A DNA stretch of 64,000 nt from contig JAUXVT010000066.1 of NCBI GenBank assembly GCA_030680405.1, positions 1 to 64,000 on the forward strand, given 5' to 3'. The position numbers and the translations under genes are program-made. The stretch is from Thiobacillus sp. GTDB lineage: Bacteria; Pseudomonadota; Gammaproteobacteria; Burkholderiales; Thiobacillaceae. The notes under the pieces are model-generated. The model was not told where the DNA came from. It searched no databases and saw only the letters and a list, made by a program, of their open reading frames with translations. Below, piece by piece: positions 29,344-37,759 of this stretch; position 1 is the stretch's first letter, and each line of letters opens with the position of its first letter.

Positions 29344-30936
29344 GTGCTCACCGCTTCCAGTATCACCCTGCAATTCGCCGCCAAACCCCTGTTCGAGAAC
29401 GTCAGCGTCAAGTTCGGCGACGGCAACCGCTATGGCCTGATCGGCGCCAACGGCTGCGGCAAATCCACCTTCATGAAAATCCTCGCCGGCGAGCTGGAGC
29501 CGACTGCCGGCAATGTCTCGCTCGACTCCGGGGAGCGCATGGCCTGGCTGCGCCAGGACCAGTTTGCCTACGAAGACCAGCGCGTGCTCGACGTAGTATT
29601 GGAGGGTCACGCCGAGATGTGGCGGGTGATGCAGGAAAAGGACGCCATCTACATGAACCCGGAGGCGACCGAGGAAGACTACCTGCACGCCGCCGAACTG
29701 GAAGCCAGGTTCGGCGAAATGGGCGGCTACGACGCCGAGGCGCGCGCGGGTCAACTGCTGCTCGGCGTCGGCATCCCCACCGAGCAGCACAACGGCACCA
29801 TGAGCCAGATCGCGCCGGGCTTCAAGCTGCGCGTGCTGCTGACACAGGCGCTGTTCTCCAATCCCGAAATCCTGCTGCTGGACGAACCGACCAACAACCT
29901 CGACATCAACACCATCCGCTGGCTGGAAAACGTGTTGAACGAGAGCAAAGCCACCATCATTGTCATCTCGCACGACCGCCACTTTTTGAACCAGGTCTGC
30001 ACCCACATGGCCGACCTCGATTTCGGCACCATCAAGGTCTATCCGGGCAACTACGACGACTACATGCTGGCATCGGCGCAGGTCAAGGAACGCCAGGCCT
30101 CGTCCAACGCCAAGGCCAAGGACAAGGTGGCCGAACTGCAGGAATTCGTGCGCCGTTTCTCCGCCAACAAATCCAAGGCGCGCCAGGCCACCAGCCGCAT
30201 GAAGATGATCGACAAGATCAAGATCGAGGACTTCAAGCCGTCGTCGCGGCAGAACCCCTACATCCGCTTCGAGCCCGAGAAGGCGCTGCATCGCCGCGCG
30301 CTGGAAGTCGAAAATCTCAAATTCGGCTACGACGGGGCTCCGCTGTTTACCAACCTTGGTTTCTCGCTGGAGGCCGGTGAAAAAATGGCCGTCATCGGCG
30401 GCAACGGCGTCGGCAAATCCACGCTGATGAAGCTCTTGATAGGCGAGTTGTCGCCGGGGTACGGCGAGGTGCGCTGGAGCGAGAACGCCAACGTCGGCTA
30501 CTTCGCGCAGGATCACGCCGCCGACTTCGACAGCAACATGAACCTCACCGACTGGATGCACCAGTGGACGCAGCAGGGCGACGATGAGCAGATACTGCGC
30601 GGCATCCTGGGCCGGCTGCTGTTCTCCGGCGACGACGTCAAGAAATCGGTGCGCGTGCTGTCAGGCGGCGAAAAGGGCCGCATGCTCTACGGCAAACTGA
30701 TGCTCGGCCGCCACAACGTGCTGCTGATGGACGAACCGACCAACCACATGGACATGGAATCGATCGAGTCGCTCAACCTCGCGCTCGATCTCTACAAGGG
30801 CACGCTGATTTTCGTCTCGCACGACCGCCAGTTCGTCAGCAGTCTGGCCACCCGCATCCTCGAAATCACCCCCGAGGGCGTCGAGTTCTACATGGGCACC
30901 TACGACGAATACCTGCATTCCAAGGGTCTTGAATAA
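29344..30936 (+). CDS. ABC-F family ATP-binding protein (YbiT-like)
   Basis: The 530-residue protein has two ABC ATPase domains and no membrane part. Domain 1 has [20 protein letters not shown]; domain 2 has [18 protein letters not shown] and [11 protein letters not shown]. Between them is the P-site tRNA interaction motif region rich in Lys/Glu ([21 protein letters not shown]). ABC-F proteins act on the ribosome. The N-terminus [20 protein letters not shown] is that of the YbiT group. It follows the decayed GGDEF/EAL gene. Confidence 0.9.
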   Translation: MLTASSITLQFAAKPLFENVSVKFGDGNRYGLIGANGCGKSTFMKILAGELEPTAGNVSLDSGERMAWLRQDQFAYEDQRVLDVVLEGHAEMWRVMQEKDAIYMNPEATEEDYLHAAELEARFGEMGGYDAEARAGQLLLGVGIPTEQHNGTMSQIAPGFKLRVLLTQALFSNPEILLLDEPTNNLDINTIRWLENVLNESKATIIVISHDRHFLNQVCTHMADLDFGTIKVYPGNYDDYMLASAQVKERQASSNAKAKDKVAELQEFVRRFSANKSKARQATSRMKMIDKIKIEDFKPSSRQNPYIRFEPEKALHRRALEVENLKFGYDGAPLFTNLGFSLEAGEKMAVIGGNGVGKSTLMKLLIGELSPGYGEVRWSENANVGYFAQDHAADFDSNMNLTDWMHQWTQQGDDEQILRGILGRLLFSGDDVKKSVRVLSGGEKGRMLYGKLMLGRHNVLLMDEPTNHMDMESIESLNLALDLYKGTLIFVSHDRQFVSSLATRILEITPEGVEFYMGTYDEYLHSKGLE

Positions 30937-30949
30937 GGTAATCGCAGTG

Positions 30950-30991
30950 ATGAACGAAGTGGTCGTTATCGGCCTCGGCCAACTCGCCTGA
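30950..30991 (+). pseudogene. Possible 5' remnant of an NAD(P)-binding-domain gene
   Basis: A 13-codon frame MNEVVVIGLGQLA begins 14 bp after the ABC-F stop. It looks like the opening beta strand and glycine turn of a Rossmann-fold gene (V-I-G-L-G-Q-L-G type) that stops at once. It may be the only remains of a deleted gene. Evidence is thin because it is so short. Confidence 0.25.
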
Positions 30992-31001
30992 CCTTGATTG
31001 A

Positions 31002-31481
31002 TTAGACTGCGCGGCCTCTGGATTTTTGCTCGTCACCGCCAACCACGCCGGCGTAATCGAACGGCAGCCAGGTGGATGACTTGTCGGTTTTGATGCGGCC
31101 CTTGATGCGATAAGGCACCCCGTCCCTCAGCGTTTCCGGCGGCAGGGTCTTGATCTGCTGGATCAGGTTTTTCGACGGCATGATCGCGTCCACCCGCAAC
31201 ACCATGCTGGAAATCGCCGGGATCAGCGTGGTGGCGCGTAACAGGCCCTTGGCAAACGGGCGCCCATTCACTTCCAACTCGAAATCCAGCGCCTCGATTG
31301 TCAGGTCGAAATCGTTCGGATTGCTCACCCGCAGCCCGACGTTGAAACGCTGCTCGAACAGGCCCAGGCTTTTGATCCCGACTTCGGCCACACTCACCCT
31401 GGGGGCGACGGCATTCAGCGGCAGGCCGGAACAGGCGGCAAGACCGAATGCGATAAGAAGAACCAGTAGACGCTGCAACAT
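31002..31481 (-). CDS. LEA type 2 family lipoprotein
   Basis: The 159-residue protein has a lipoprotein signal (LLIAFGLAAC) and one LEA14/WHy-like beta-sandwich domain: RVSVAEVGIKSLGLFEQRFNVGLRVSNPNDFDLTIEALDFELEVNGRPFAKGLL. Proteins of this class are periplasmic or outer-membrane stress-associated lipoproteins of unknown mechanism. It is the last gene of the five-gene minus-strand operon that begins with the DUF971 gene and follows the fructosamine kinase gene by 7 bp. Confidence 0.85.
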   Translation of the reverse strand: MLQRLLVLLIAFGLAACSGLPLNAVAPRVSVAEVGIKSLGLFEQRFNVGLRVSNPNDFDLTIEALDFELEVNGRPFAKGLLRATTLIPAISSMVLRVDAIMPSKNLIQQIKTLPPETLRDGVPYRIKGRIKTDKSSTWLPFDYAGVVGGDEQKSRGRAV

Positions 31482-31488
31482 GGAAAGC

Positions 31489-32478
31489 CTATCGGATCTG
31501 CGCCAGCAACTGCGTCAGCATGCGCTGCGCCTGCGCTGCGTAGCCGCCACCAAACAGGTTGGCGTGGTTGAGGAGGTGGTAAAGATTGTAGAGCGTTTTG
31601 CGCACCGCATAGCCGGCATCGAGCGGCCAGGCTTCGCGGTAGGCAGCGTAAAAGTCGGGCGCAAACCCGCCAAACAGTTCGCTCATCGCGAGGTCACATT
31701 CACGGTCGCCGAAATACACCGCGGGGTCGAAAATCACCGCTGTCCCACAAGGGGACTCCGACTTTCTATGCCCTGAAGGGCATGAAAGATCGTATGACCC
31801 ATCGGCCAGAAATCCATGGTTGCCGCCCCACAGGTCGCCGTGCAGCAGCGAGGATACGGGTCGGTAACCGGCGAAGAAATCCTCCAGCCGCGCCATCAGG
31901 ATTTCGCCATCGCGCTGCAAGGCGCCGCCGTAGCCGTTTTTGGCTGCCAGCCGCAATTGAAACCCGAGCCGTTGCTCGCGCCAGAAGTCGACCCAACCAT
32001 CGCGCCCGGCATTCGGCTGCGGCGTGGCACCGATCCAGTTGTCGCGCGTCCAGCCGTATTGCGGAGCGCTGACGCGGTGCTGTTGCGCGAGTTGCCGCCC
32101 CAGTTGCGCGGTGTCACCGTGCGGCACGAGCGGCAGGTATTCGAGCACCAGATACGCCTGCCCGGCGGCAATGCCATGACACATCACTTGCGGCACCCGC
32201 ACCGCGTTCGCCGCCGCCAGTTCGCCCAGCCCGACCGCTTCGGCCTCGAACATCGCCAATCGGGCGGCAGCACTCGCAGGGAGTACGCTGCCAGACGCTC
32301 GCCCTGCGGGCAGTCCTGGCGCAGGCTGGGTCTTGACGAAAAAGCTGCGCGTGCCATCGCTGAGCCTGAACGTCTGGCTGATGTCGCCGCCGTGGACGGC
32401 CTGGGAGTCGGATACCGCGAATGGCGCGCCGCTGGCCTGGCTGATGGCGGCAGCGAGTTCGCTGTAGAAGAGACTCAT
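31489..32478 (-). CDS. Fructosamine kinase family protein with two inserted repeat-encoded segments
   Basis: This fructosamine-3-kinase-like phosphotransferase has 329 residues. It phosphorylates ketoamines formed by protein glycation so they fall apart. Kinase features include GGDISQTFRLSDG, SLLHGDLWGGN (catalytic loop) and VIFDPAVYFGDRECDLAM (metal site), then FYAAYREAWPL. Two in-frame insertions break the normal sequence. Residues about 57-69 come from palindromic element A and residues about 227-242 from element B, the latter sitting just after HGDLWGGNHGFLADG, beside the active site. Whether the enzyme still works is open. It overlaps the ATP-grasp gene by 4 bp. Confidence 0.85.
   Translation of the reverse strand: MSLFYSELAAAISQASGAPFAVSDSQAVHGGDISQTFRLSDGTRSFFVKTQPAPGLPAGRASGSVLPASAAARLAMFEAEAVGLGELAAANAVRVPQVMCHGIAAGQAYLVLEYLPLVPHGDTAQLGRQLAQQHRVSAPQYGWTRDNWIGATPQPNAGRDGWVDFWREQRLGFQLRLAAKNGYGGALQRDGEILMARLEDFFAGYRPVSSLLHGDLWGGNHGFLADGSYDLSCPSGHRKSESPCGTAVIFDPAVYFGDRECDLAMSELFGGFAPDFYAAYREAWPLDAGYAVRKTLYNLYHLLNHANLFGGGYAAQAQRMLTQLLAQIR
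31753..31799. repeat. Palindromic element B, copy 2 (inside fructosamine kinase, inverted)
   Basis: The reverse complement matches 23264-23310. The 17-bp left block is identical, the hairpin is TGCCC-TTCA-GGGCA instead of CGGGC-TTCA-GCCCG, and the right 16-bp block has one change. The compensated stem changes suggest selection for the hairpin. Confidence 0.85.
32273..32310. repeat. Palindromic element A, copy 2 (inside fructosamine kinase)
   Basis: CTCGCAGGG (32273-32281) and CCCTGCGGG (32302-32310) flank a 20-bp core identical except for the first base to copy 1 at 9633-9652. It is inserted in frame near residue 60 of the fructosamine kinase. Confidence 0.8.
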
Positions 32479-33701
32479 GGCTCGATCAGCGGCTGGATGC
32501 GGAGTGCGAGCGCGGCATGGGCGGCACGCAAGGCCGCTTCGGCCTCACCTGGCGTGGCGGCGCGACTGAAGATAAAGCCCAGATAGCCCGCCCCGTCGGG
32601 CGGCGGCGCCACCAACTGGCCGGGCTGGGCGGTGATCTCGATGCCGGTAATGTGGGGCACGGCGCGCGCCGTTTCGAGACCATTGACGCCATGAAAAATC
32701 CCGGCGGCCGGAATCGGGATCATCATCACGCCGGCAGCGACGTCATTTTTCGGTTCCGGCAGCGGCAGACCGACGGCGTGACGCAGCACGATTTCCGCCG
32801 TGCCCATGCCGAGCGTGGCGGCGAGCATCCGCCCGCACAGGCCGCCAATGCCGCGCGGCGCGATTTCGAGCAGCCACACGCCGGCGGCGTTGATGCGCGC
32901 CTCGGCGTGCACCACCCCCTCCCGCACTCCGGCGGCCACGCAGGCACGCTGCACCGCGGCGGCAAATTCGCCTTGGGTCGCGGCAGCCAGGCGCGAGGGC
33001 GTGATGAAGAGCGTTTCCTCAAAAACCGGACCGTCGAGCGGATCCGGCTTGTCGAACAGGGCGAGCACCCGCAGCAGGCCCAGCTCGAGCACGCCGTCGA
33101 GCGCAACCTCGACACCGGGGATGAAGGCCTCGACCAGCAGGCCGAGCGCATCGGCATCGCGCTGGGCGCGCGCCTGGATGCGCTGCACCTGCTTGAGCGC
33201 GCGAGCGAGTTGATCGATATCGTCTGCCCGGATCACGCCGCGGCTGGCATTCAGCCGGCGCGCCTTCACCACCAGCGGAAATCCCGGCGCCGCAGCGGCG
33301 TTCACATCGCCGTCATTGGTCGCGGCAAATGCGGGGTGCGGCAGGCCGATCGTCTGCTGCAGCTGGCGAAAGCGCAGCTTGTCGGTCAGCGTCACCACCG
33401 CCGCGGGCGCATTGCCAGGCAAGCCGAGCGCCTCGCGCAGCCGCGCCGCCAGAGCCACCCCGTGATCATCCGCGGCCAGCACCGCATCGACCGGTTGCGT
33501 CAGCGCGCGCAGCACCTGGGGCACGGCGGCCTCGGGCTGGTCGAAGGACACGCTCATCAGGGGCGGCAGGCCCCAACTGGGTGCAAGTTTATGGCAGTAA
33601 TCGGCGCAGACGACGAGTTCGATGTTCAGCCGGGCGGCCGCAGCAATGAAGTCCTGCTTGGCGTAGCCCGCGGCGGGAAGCAGCAGCAGCAGGCGTGGCA
33701 T
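32475..33701 (-). CDS. ATP-grasp domain protein partnering the radical SAM gene
   Basis: The protein has 408 residues. The N-terminal preATP domain is MPRLLLLLPAAGYAKQDFI; the ATP-grasp core shows LTDKLRFRQLQQTIGLPHPAF, FPLVVKARRLNASRGV and VEAFIPGVEVALDGVLE, and the Mg-binding end contains VVHAEARINAAGVWLLEIAPRGIGG. ATP-grasp enzymes ligate a carboxylate to an amine or thiol through an acyl phosphate. The product is unknown. The gene starts 7 bp after the radical SAM gene and overlaps the fructosamine kinase, so all act together. The start (33701) removes a 64-codon upstream frame that overlaps the radical SAM gene. Confidence 0.85.
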   Translation of the reverse strand: MPRLLLLLPAAGYAKQDFIAAAARLNIELVVCADYCHKLAPSWGLPPLMSVSFDQPEAAVPQVLRALTQPVDAVLAADDHGVALAARLREALGLPGNAPAAVVTLTDKLRFRQLQQTIGLPHPAFAATNDGDVNAAAAPGFPLVVKARRLNASRGVIRADDIDQLARALKQVQRIQARAQRDADALGLLVEAFIPGVEVALDGVLELGLLRVLALFDKPDPLDGPVFEETLFITPSRLAAATQGEFAAAVQRACVAAGVREGVVHAEARINAAGVWLLEIAPRGIGGLCGRMLAATLGMGTAEIVLRHAVGLPLPEPKNDVAAGVMMIPIPAAGIFHGVNGLETARAVPHITGIEITAQPGQLVAPPPDGAGYLGFIFSRAATPGEAEAALRAAHAALALRIQPLIEP

Positions 33702-33708
33702 GGTGCGG

Positions 33709-35121
33709 TCAAAAGCTGGCGAGCTGGGTTTCGGTCGGCTCGGCGCAGCAATACCACGGCTCGGAATGGTGCGGAATGGGCTCGCCGAATTGCGCGGGAT
33801 CGAGCGGCGGAGGCGTCTCGCCCAGCGCAGCGTGGGTGCGCGCCCAGATGCCGGCAAACACCTCGGCGCGCGGCTTCGCGGCTTTTTCGGCATCCATCAC
33901 CCAGGCCATGATCTCGCTTTGCAGGGCATCGACGCGCGGGTCGTCGGCCTGCCAAGGATAGCCCAGCATGGCCTCGTCGAAGGCGCCGACACGCGCGGCA
34001 AAATCCGGCAGCTGCAGCAGGTAGGAGCCTTGCGGCACCAGCAGGCGGATCGCCAGTTGCACCGGCGGCACGGCTTCGACCAGATGCAGTTTGAGCAGCG
34101 TGGCGAGCAGCTCGCGATAGCCGGCCAGCGTGGTCCACGGCGTGAACGGCACGAAGGTGGGCACCAGCGCAATGCCGAGTGCGCGGCAATGCGCAAGCGC
34201 TGTCTCGAAATCCGCGTGGGTGTGGCCCTTGGCGAGATGCGCCAGAATCGCGTCGTCGACCGACTCGACCGCGGTGACGATGAACAGCAGGCCGCATTGC
34301 TTGAGGCGCGGCAGCAGTTCGGCGTGATTCAGCAGATGCTCGACCTTGATCGTTGCGTCCCAGCTCAGATCGGGAAAACGCGCGTGCAGCGCCTCGGCAA
34401 TCTTGAGCGCATGGGTCGGCCCGTTGAGAAAATCGGGGTCGCCAAAGCTGATGTGCTGCGCGCCGACATCGACTTGCTGGGTGATGTCGGCGATCACCAC
34501 CTCCACCGGAACGATGCGGAATTTCCCTTCGTATACGGGCACCACCGGGCAGTGGCGGCACAGGTGTTTGCAGCCGCGGCTGGCCTCGGCGAAGCCGGTG
34601 ATTTTTTGCGTGCCGTCGGACAGGATCAGTTTGGCGTAGCGTTGCAGGTCGGGCAGGCCGCGGCGTGCGGGCAGCAGAAATTCGATCTTGCTGCGGCGCA
34701 CCAGGGTGTCGGCTGGCGCGTTGCCTGATTGCACCCAGGCCAGCAGATCGGGCTCGGATTCGCCGCCAAAGATCGCATTCATCCCCAGGCTTTTCAGCCA
34801 CGCCGCATTGACCGGCGCATACAGGCCAAACGCGGCGAAACGGGCATGCGGGGCGAGCGCACGGATTTTCGGCAAGGCTGCTGCGGCAATCCGCGTGGCG
34901 GTGTGCATGCCCAGGTAAATCGCCACGTATTCGGCATCTTTAAGAATGGCCGGATCGAGCTTTTGCTGCGACAGGTCGACGCAGGCCACCGCAATGCCGG
35001 CGCGCGCAAACCACGCTGCCGGCTGCGCCAGATTGAACGGCTGCCGCCCGAGCTCGTATGGGCTCACCAAAACAACACGCGCCCCGGAGGGCGCGCATGG
35101 TTTTGCTGTGCGGGATGTCAT
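33709..35121 (-). CDS. CUAEP/CCAEP-tail radical SAM protein (cysteine form)
   Basis: The protein has 470 residues: an N-terminal B12-binding-like Rossmann domain (VVLVSPYELGRQPFNLAQPAAW) and a radical SAM core with the cluster cysteines C184, C188 and C191 in RGCKHLCRHCP. ISFGDPDFLNG and the C-terminal motif WYCCAEP (about residues 456-462) follow. The tail matches a family named for CUAEP or CCAEP ends, in which some members have selenocysteine where this one has cysteine. The reaction is not known. It lies 10 bp after the DUF971 gene and 7 bp before the ATP-grasp gene. Confidence 0.85.
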   Translation of the reverse strand: MTSRTAKPCAPSGARVVLVSPYELGRQPFNLAQPAAWFARAGIAVACVDLSQQKLDPAILKDAEYVAIYLGMHTATRIAAAALPKIRALAPHARFAAFGLYAPVNAAWLKSLGMNAIFGGESEPDLLAWVQSGNAPADTLVRRSKIEFLLPARRGLPDLQRYAKLILSDGTQKITGFAEASRGCKHLCRHCPVVPVYEGKFRIVPVEVVIADITQQVDVGAQHISFGDPDFLNGPTHALKIAEALHARFPDLSWDATIKVEHLLNHAELLPRLKQCGLLFIVTAVESVDDAILAHLAKGHTHADFETALAHCRALGIALVPTFVPFTPWTTLAGYRELLATLLKLHLVEAVPPVQLAIRLLVPQGSYLLQLPDFAARVGAFDEAMLGYPWQADDPRVDALQSEIMAWVMDAEKAAKPRAEVFAGIWARTHAALGETPPPLDPAQFGEPIPHHSEPWYCCAEPTETQLASF

Positions 35122-35131
35122 GGCAGGACGC

Positions 35132-35530
35132 CTATTTGGCCTTGGGGCGATGCTCGAACATTTTGGCGATGCCAGGGTCGCGCGAGGCGCCAGCGGCTTC
35201 CATGCGCTTGAGATACTCGTCCCACAGCGCGGCCTGATTGACGCCGAGCTCGTACAGATATTCCCAGGAATAGATCCCGGTATTGTGGCCGTCGGAGAAG
35301 GTGAAGTTGATGCCGTACAGGCCGACCGGCTCGGCGGCGTTGATCAGCACTTCGCCCTTGCCGACCTGCAGCACTTCCTGGCCGGGGCCGTGGCCGCGCA
35401 CTTCGGCGGACGGCGAATAGACGCGCAGCAATTCGAACGGCAGCTCGAAACGTGCACCGTCGGAAAACGCGATTTCCAGCTTGCGCGAAACTTGATGGAG
35501 CTTGATGTCGGTAGGGGTGGGGGTGGCCAT
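35132..35530 (-). CDS. DUF971 (gamma-butyrobetaine hydroxylase-like N-terminal) protein
   Basis: The 132-residue protein consists of one DUF971 domain: LHQVSRKLEIAFSDGARFELPFELLRVYSPSAEVRGHG, then VGLYGINFTFSDGHNTGIYSWEYLYELG. Family members are linked to Fe-S/Mrp-type proteins or carnitine enzymes, but stand-alone forms have no proven role. It is the first gene of the operon with the radical SAM, ATP-grasp, fructosamine kinase and LEA2 genes. Before island insertion its promoter lay just downstream of tRNA-Arg. Confidence 0.88.
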   Translation of the reverse strand: MATPTPTDIKLHQVSRKLEIAFSDGARFELPFELLRVYSPSAEVRGHGPGQEVLQVGKGEVLINAAEPVGLYGINFTFSDGHNTGIYSWEYLYELGVNQAALWDEYLKRMEAAGASRDPGIAKMFEHRPKAK

Positions 35531-35588
35531 GATTGAAATGCTCGTATAACTCCAGCCCGAATTTTAAACCCGCAGTGCGGAGATTAAA

Positions 35589-35605
35589 CCCTTGCGTGAC
35601 AAGGG
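35589..35605 (-). terminator. Orphaned terminator of tRNA-Arg
   Basis: On the minus strand the stem CCCTTG / CAAGGG with a 5-nt loop is followed by TTTAAT, and a second small stem (35570-35580) is followed by GTTTAAAATT. Both lie just downstream of the displaced tRNA 3' end, so they are probably the original tRNA-Arg terminator, now separated from the intact tRNA by the island. Confidence 0.55.
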
Positions 35606-35624
35606 GATGAAGCCGATTGTGACC

Positions 35625-35679
35625 TGAAAACTGGTGCGTCCGGCGCGATTCGAACGCGCGACCCCTGCCTTCGGAGGGC
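35625..35679 (-). repeat. attL: displaced tRNA-Arg 3' end
   Basis: This 55-bp sequence is identical to 61960-62014. It covers the tRNA-Arg from the anticodon stem to the CCA end plus 7 bp beyond it. It is not a functional tRNA because the 5' half is missing. Confidence 0.92.
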
Positions 35680-35772
35680 CGGGCGGGCATGTAAATGGTG
35701 GTTTCATGTTGTATTAAGGCCATGATAATTAATATTTTTAATTAATTAAAGCACGCAGAAGTTCATGGTACT

Positions 35773-35792
35773 TTTCCGTATCACTTCCGTAC
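35773..35792. promoter_or_regulatory. Integrase arm-type site, left end
   Basis: This 20-bp site has two TTCCGTA-type halves and differs by only three bases from 61913-61932 at the other end, in the same orientation. It lies immediately before the integrase start codon, so integrase may also repress its own gene by binding here. Confidence 0.55.
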
Positions 35793-35805
35793 GGACATTT
35801 TTGCT

Positions 35806-36933
35806 GTGGCCACTGCAATTAAGAAATCCTCAGACCGAAAGCTACTCGTTTCTCGCCGCGAGCCATACTGGGATCGCATTGAGGCCGGGTGCTACATTGG
35901 CTATCGCATGCTCGAAGATGGAACCGGCACATGGATCGCACGATGGCGCTCTGAGAGTGGTGGGCAAAAGTACCACGCACTTGGCAGTCAGCCTGATTAT
36001 GATACAGCTGTGAAACTTGCTCGTGATTGGTTCATTCAGTGCCAGGGTGGGTCCACCGAGATCATCGACGTTTCTGAGGCTTGCATGCGGTACGTAGAAG
36101 ATCGCCGGAAGGAGAAGGGGGAATCCACGGCGAAGGATGCTGAAGGCCGATTTCGTCGTCTCGTGTATGAAAAATCATTCGGTCGTATCAAGTTAGCTGC
36201 TTTGCGTACTGCCCATATCACCGACTGGCGTAATGCTCAGGTTGTTATTGAGGAAGACGACGATGATCCTGACACACCACGCCGCGCCAAAGACACCACA
36301 AACAGAAGTCTTGCCACACTGAAGGCCGCACTCAACCTCGCCTATCGCATGGGCCTGATATCGAGTACTGCCCAATGGGATCGCGTGGAAGCCTTCAAGG
36401 GGGTGGGGCAGCGTAGGGAAGTATCCCTTACGGTTACCGAAAGGAGAAAGCTGATCACCGCAGCATCTGATGAACTGAAACCGTTCATTCGAGCGATGTT
36501 GCTTACCGGGTGCCGGCCTGGCGAACTGGCGAACGCTTTAGTTGGCGATCTTGATCCTGTTGGCCTGCTCGCGGTCACTGGCAAGACAGGTCGTCGCACG
36601 ATACCGGTATCGCCTGAGGCACTCAATCTCTTAAAGATATGTGCTGGCGACCGCCCTGCACACGAGCCTATTCTCACCCAGTACGGCCTGGCTTGGACCC
36701 GCTTCGAATGGCGCGATGCCATACAAGAGGCGCGCACCGCTGCCTGCCTGTCAGACTCGGTAGTGATGTACAGTCTTCGACATGTCGCCATCTCCGAAAT
36801 GCTCGTTTCAGGTATCGACCCAATGTCGGTCGCCAAGATCGCCGGCACCAGTGTGGAGATGATTTCGAGGCACTACGGCCATCTCATCAAGGAAAGAATC
36901 GTTGAGCAACTTACGAAAGTGCAGGTACTTTAA
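35806..36933 (+). CDS. int: Tyrosine-type site-specific integrase
   Basis: The 375-residue recombinase has a C-terminal catalytic domain. Catalytic residues are visible as R237 (TGCRPGELANA), R325-H326 in MYSLRHVAIS (the first His of the usual H-x-x-R-H is Tyr322), and Y357 in SRHYGHL. The first 130 residues hold the arm-binding and core-binding regions. The start is GTG at 35806. It lies 127 bp from attL, as expected for an integrase that targets the tRNA end. Its stop overlaps the next gene by 1 bp. Confidence 0.92.
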   Translation: MATAIKKSSDRKLLVSRREPYWDRIEAGCYIGYRMLEDGTGTWIARWRSESGGQKYHALGSQPDYDTAVKLARDWFIQCQGGSTEIIDVSEACMRYVEDRRKEKGESTAKDAEGRFRRLVYEKSFGRIKLAALRTAHITDWRNAQVVIEEDDDDPDTPRRAKDTTNRSLATLKAALNLAYRMGLISSTAQWDRVEAFKGVGQRREVSLTVTERRKLITAASDELKPFIRAMLLTGCRPGELANALVGDLDPVGLLAVTGKTGRRTIPVSPEALNLLKICAGDRPAHEPILTQYGLAWTRFEWRDAIQEARTAACLSDSVVMYSLRHVAISEMLVSGIDPMSVAKIAGTSVEMISRHYGHLIKERIVEQLTKVQVL

Positions 36934-37418
36934 TGAATAGTGAGCTATTTGTTGATGGCGGGTTGCTGGAGCCAGGCAATCACGAGGGCGTTCGCAGAAT
37001 GAGCGTCCTAGCTGCCACGCGACTAATTGAGATTCGAAGACGCGCATGCATTGGCCATGACGACGCACTCGATTTCCTGCTAACAGCACTGAATGCTATT
37101 GGCGCTGGAGAGTCTCCCAACAACGCTTTTGGCTGGACGCGACCAGGTGGAGGCGCAGGTGCCCCGAAGGGTAATCTTGCTTTTCGTGACTGGGACATCC
37201 GCATGACGGTCCAAGCCCACATGCGCGAAAAAGGGAGAAGTAAAGAGAAGATGAAGGTGTGCGGTGAGGTTTCAATCGATAGTGGTGGAGAATTTCTGCT
37301 TAGTTTTGACACGATTAAAGATGTATGTCGCGGTATGACGGTTAACTCCGAGCTTCCCCTGCCCGACAACATGTATCCAATCGACCCCGAACCCTACCGT
37401 CGCAAAAAAACAAAATAA
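36933..37418 (+). CDS. Uncharacterised island protein, 161 residues
   Basis: I do not recognise a family. The start codon overlaps the integrase stop by 1 bp (TAATG), so translation is coupled. The sequence is soluble, with a helical N-terminal half (LAATRLIEIRRRACIGHDDALDFLLTAL) and a Gly-rich turn GWTRPGGGAGAPKGN. A charged helix follows (HMREKGRSKEKMK), then a beta-rich tail. Position beside int suggests a role in excision or control, but no helix-turn-helix is clear. Confidence 0.7.
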   Translation: MNSELFVDGGLLEPGNHEGVRRMSVLAATRLIEIRRRACIGHDDALDFLLTALNAIGAGESPNNAFGWTRPGGGAGAPKGNLAFRDWDIRMTVQAHMREKGRSKEKMKVCGEVSIDSGGEFLLSFDTIKDVCRGMTVNSELPLPDNMYPIDPEPYRRKKTK

Positions 37419-37520
37419 TCAATTCTGCCGCGAGTAACGAATTCGGAATTCGCTACCTCGCTTATCAAGGTTTTATGCAACAGTATCTAGGCTGACTTCA
37501 ATAAACGGAGATGGCCAAAG

Positions 37521-37748
37521 ATGAACACCAAGCCCCTGGCGGCGCCACACGCCGCCTATTCAGTCCGCGACTTCTGCGCGGCACACAACATCACCAAAGT
37601 CTTTTTCTATAAGTTGATGAAAGAGGGCACCGGCCCCCGAATCATGAAGGTCGGCAGTCGCACGCTTATCAGCGTTGAGGCTGCGTCTGACTGGCGCCAG
37701 CTGATGGAAAAAGGCGCACAAATACTGCCCCCACGTCGTCGCGCATAA
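37521..37748 (+). CDS. Small MerR/AlpA-like DNA-binding protein
   Basis: The 75-residue protein has a winged-helix pattern seen in AlpA-type regulators and excisionases: YSVRDFCAAHNITKVFFYKLMKEGTGPRIMKVGSRTLISVEAASDW. Such proteins act as recombination directionality factors or as activators of integrase in P4-like elements. A weak RBS precedes the ATG. It is followed 11 bp later by a 55-codon gene that runs into the primase-like gene. Confidence 0.75.
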   Translation: MNTKPLAAPHAAYSVRDFCAAHNITKVFFYKLMKEGTGPRIMKVGSRTLISVEAASDWRQLMEKGAQILPPRRRA

Positions 37749-37759
37749 GGCCAGCGGTC

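Noticed and set aside
28984-30561. 525-codon minus-strand frame over the ABC-F gene
   Set aside because: It is an antisense shadow; the plus-strand ABC-F protein has all ATPase motifs.
35118-35723. 201-codon minus-strand frame reading across attL and DUF971
   Set aside because: It is out of frame with the DUF971 family match and includes tRNA sequence.
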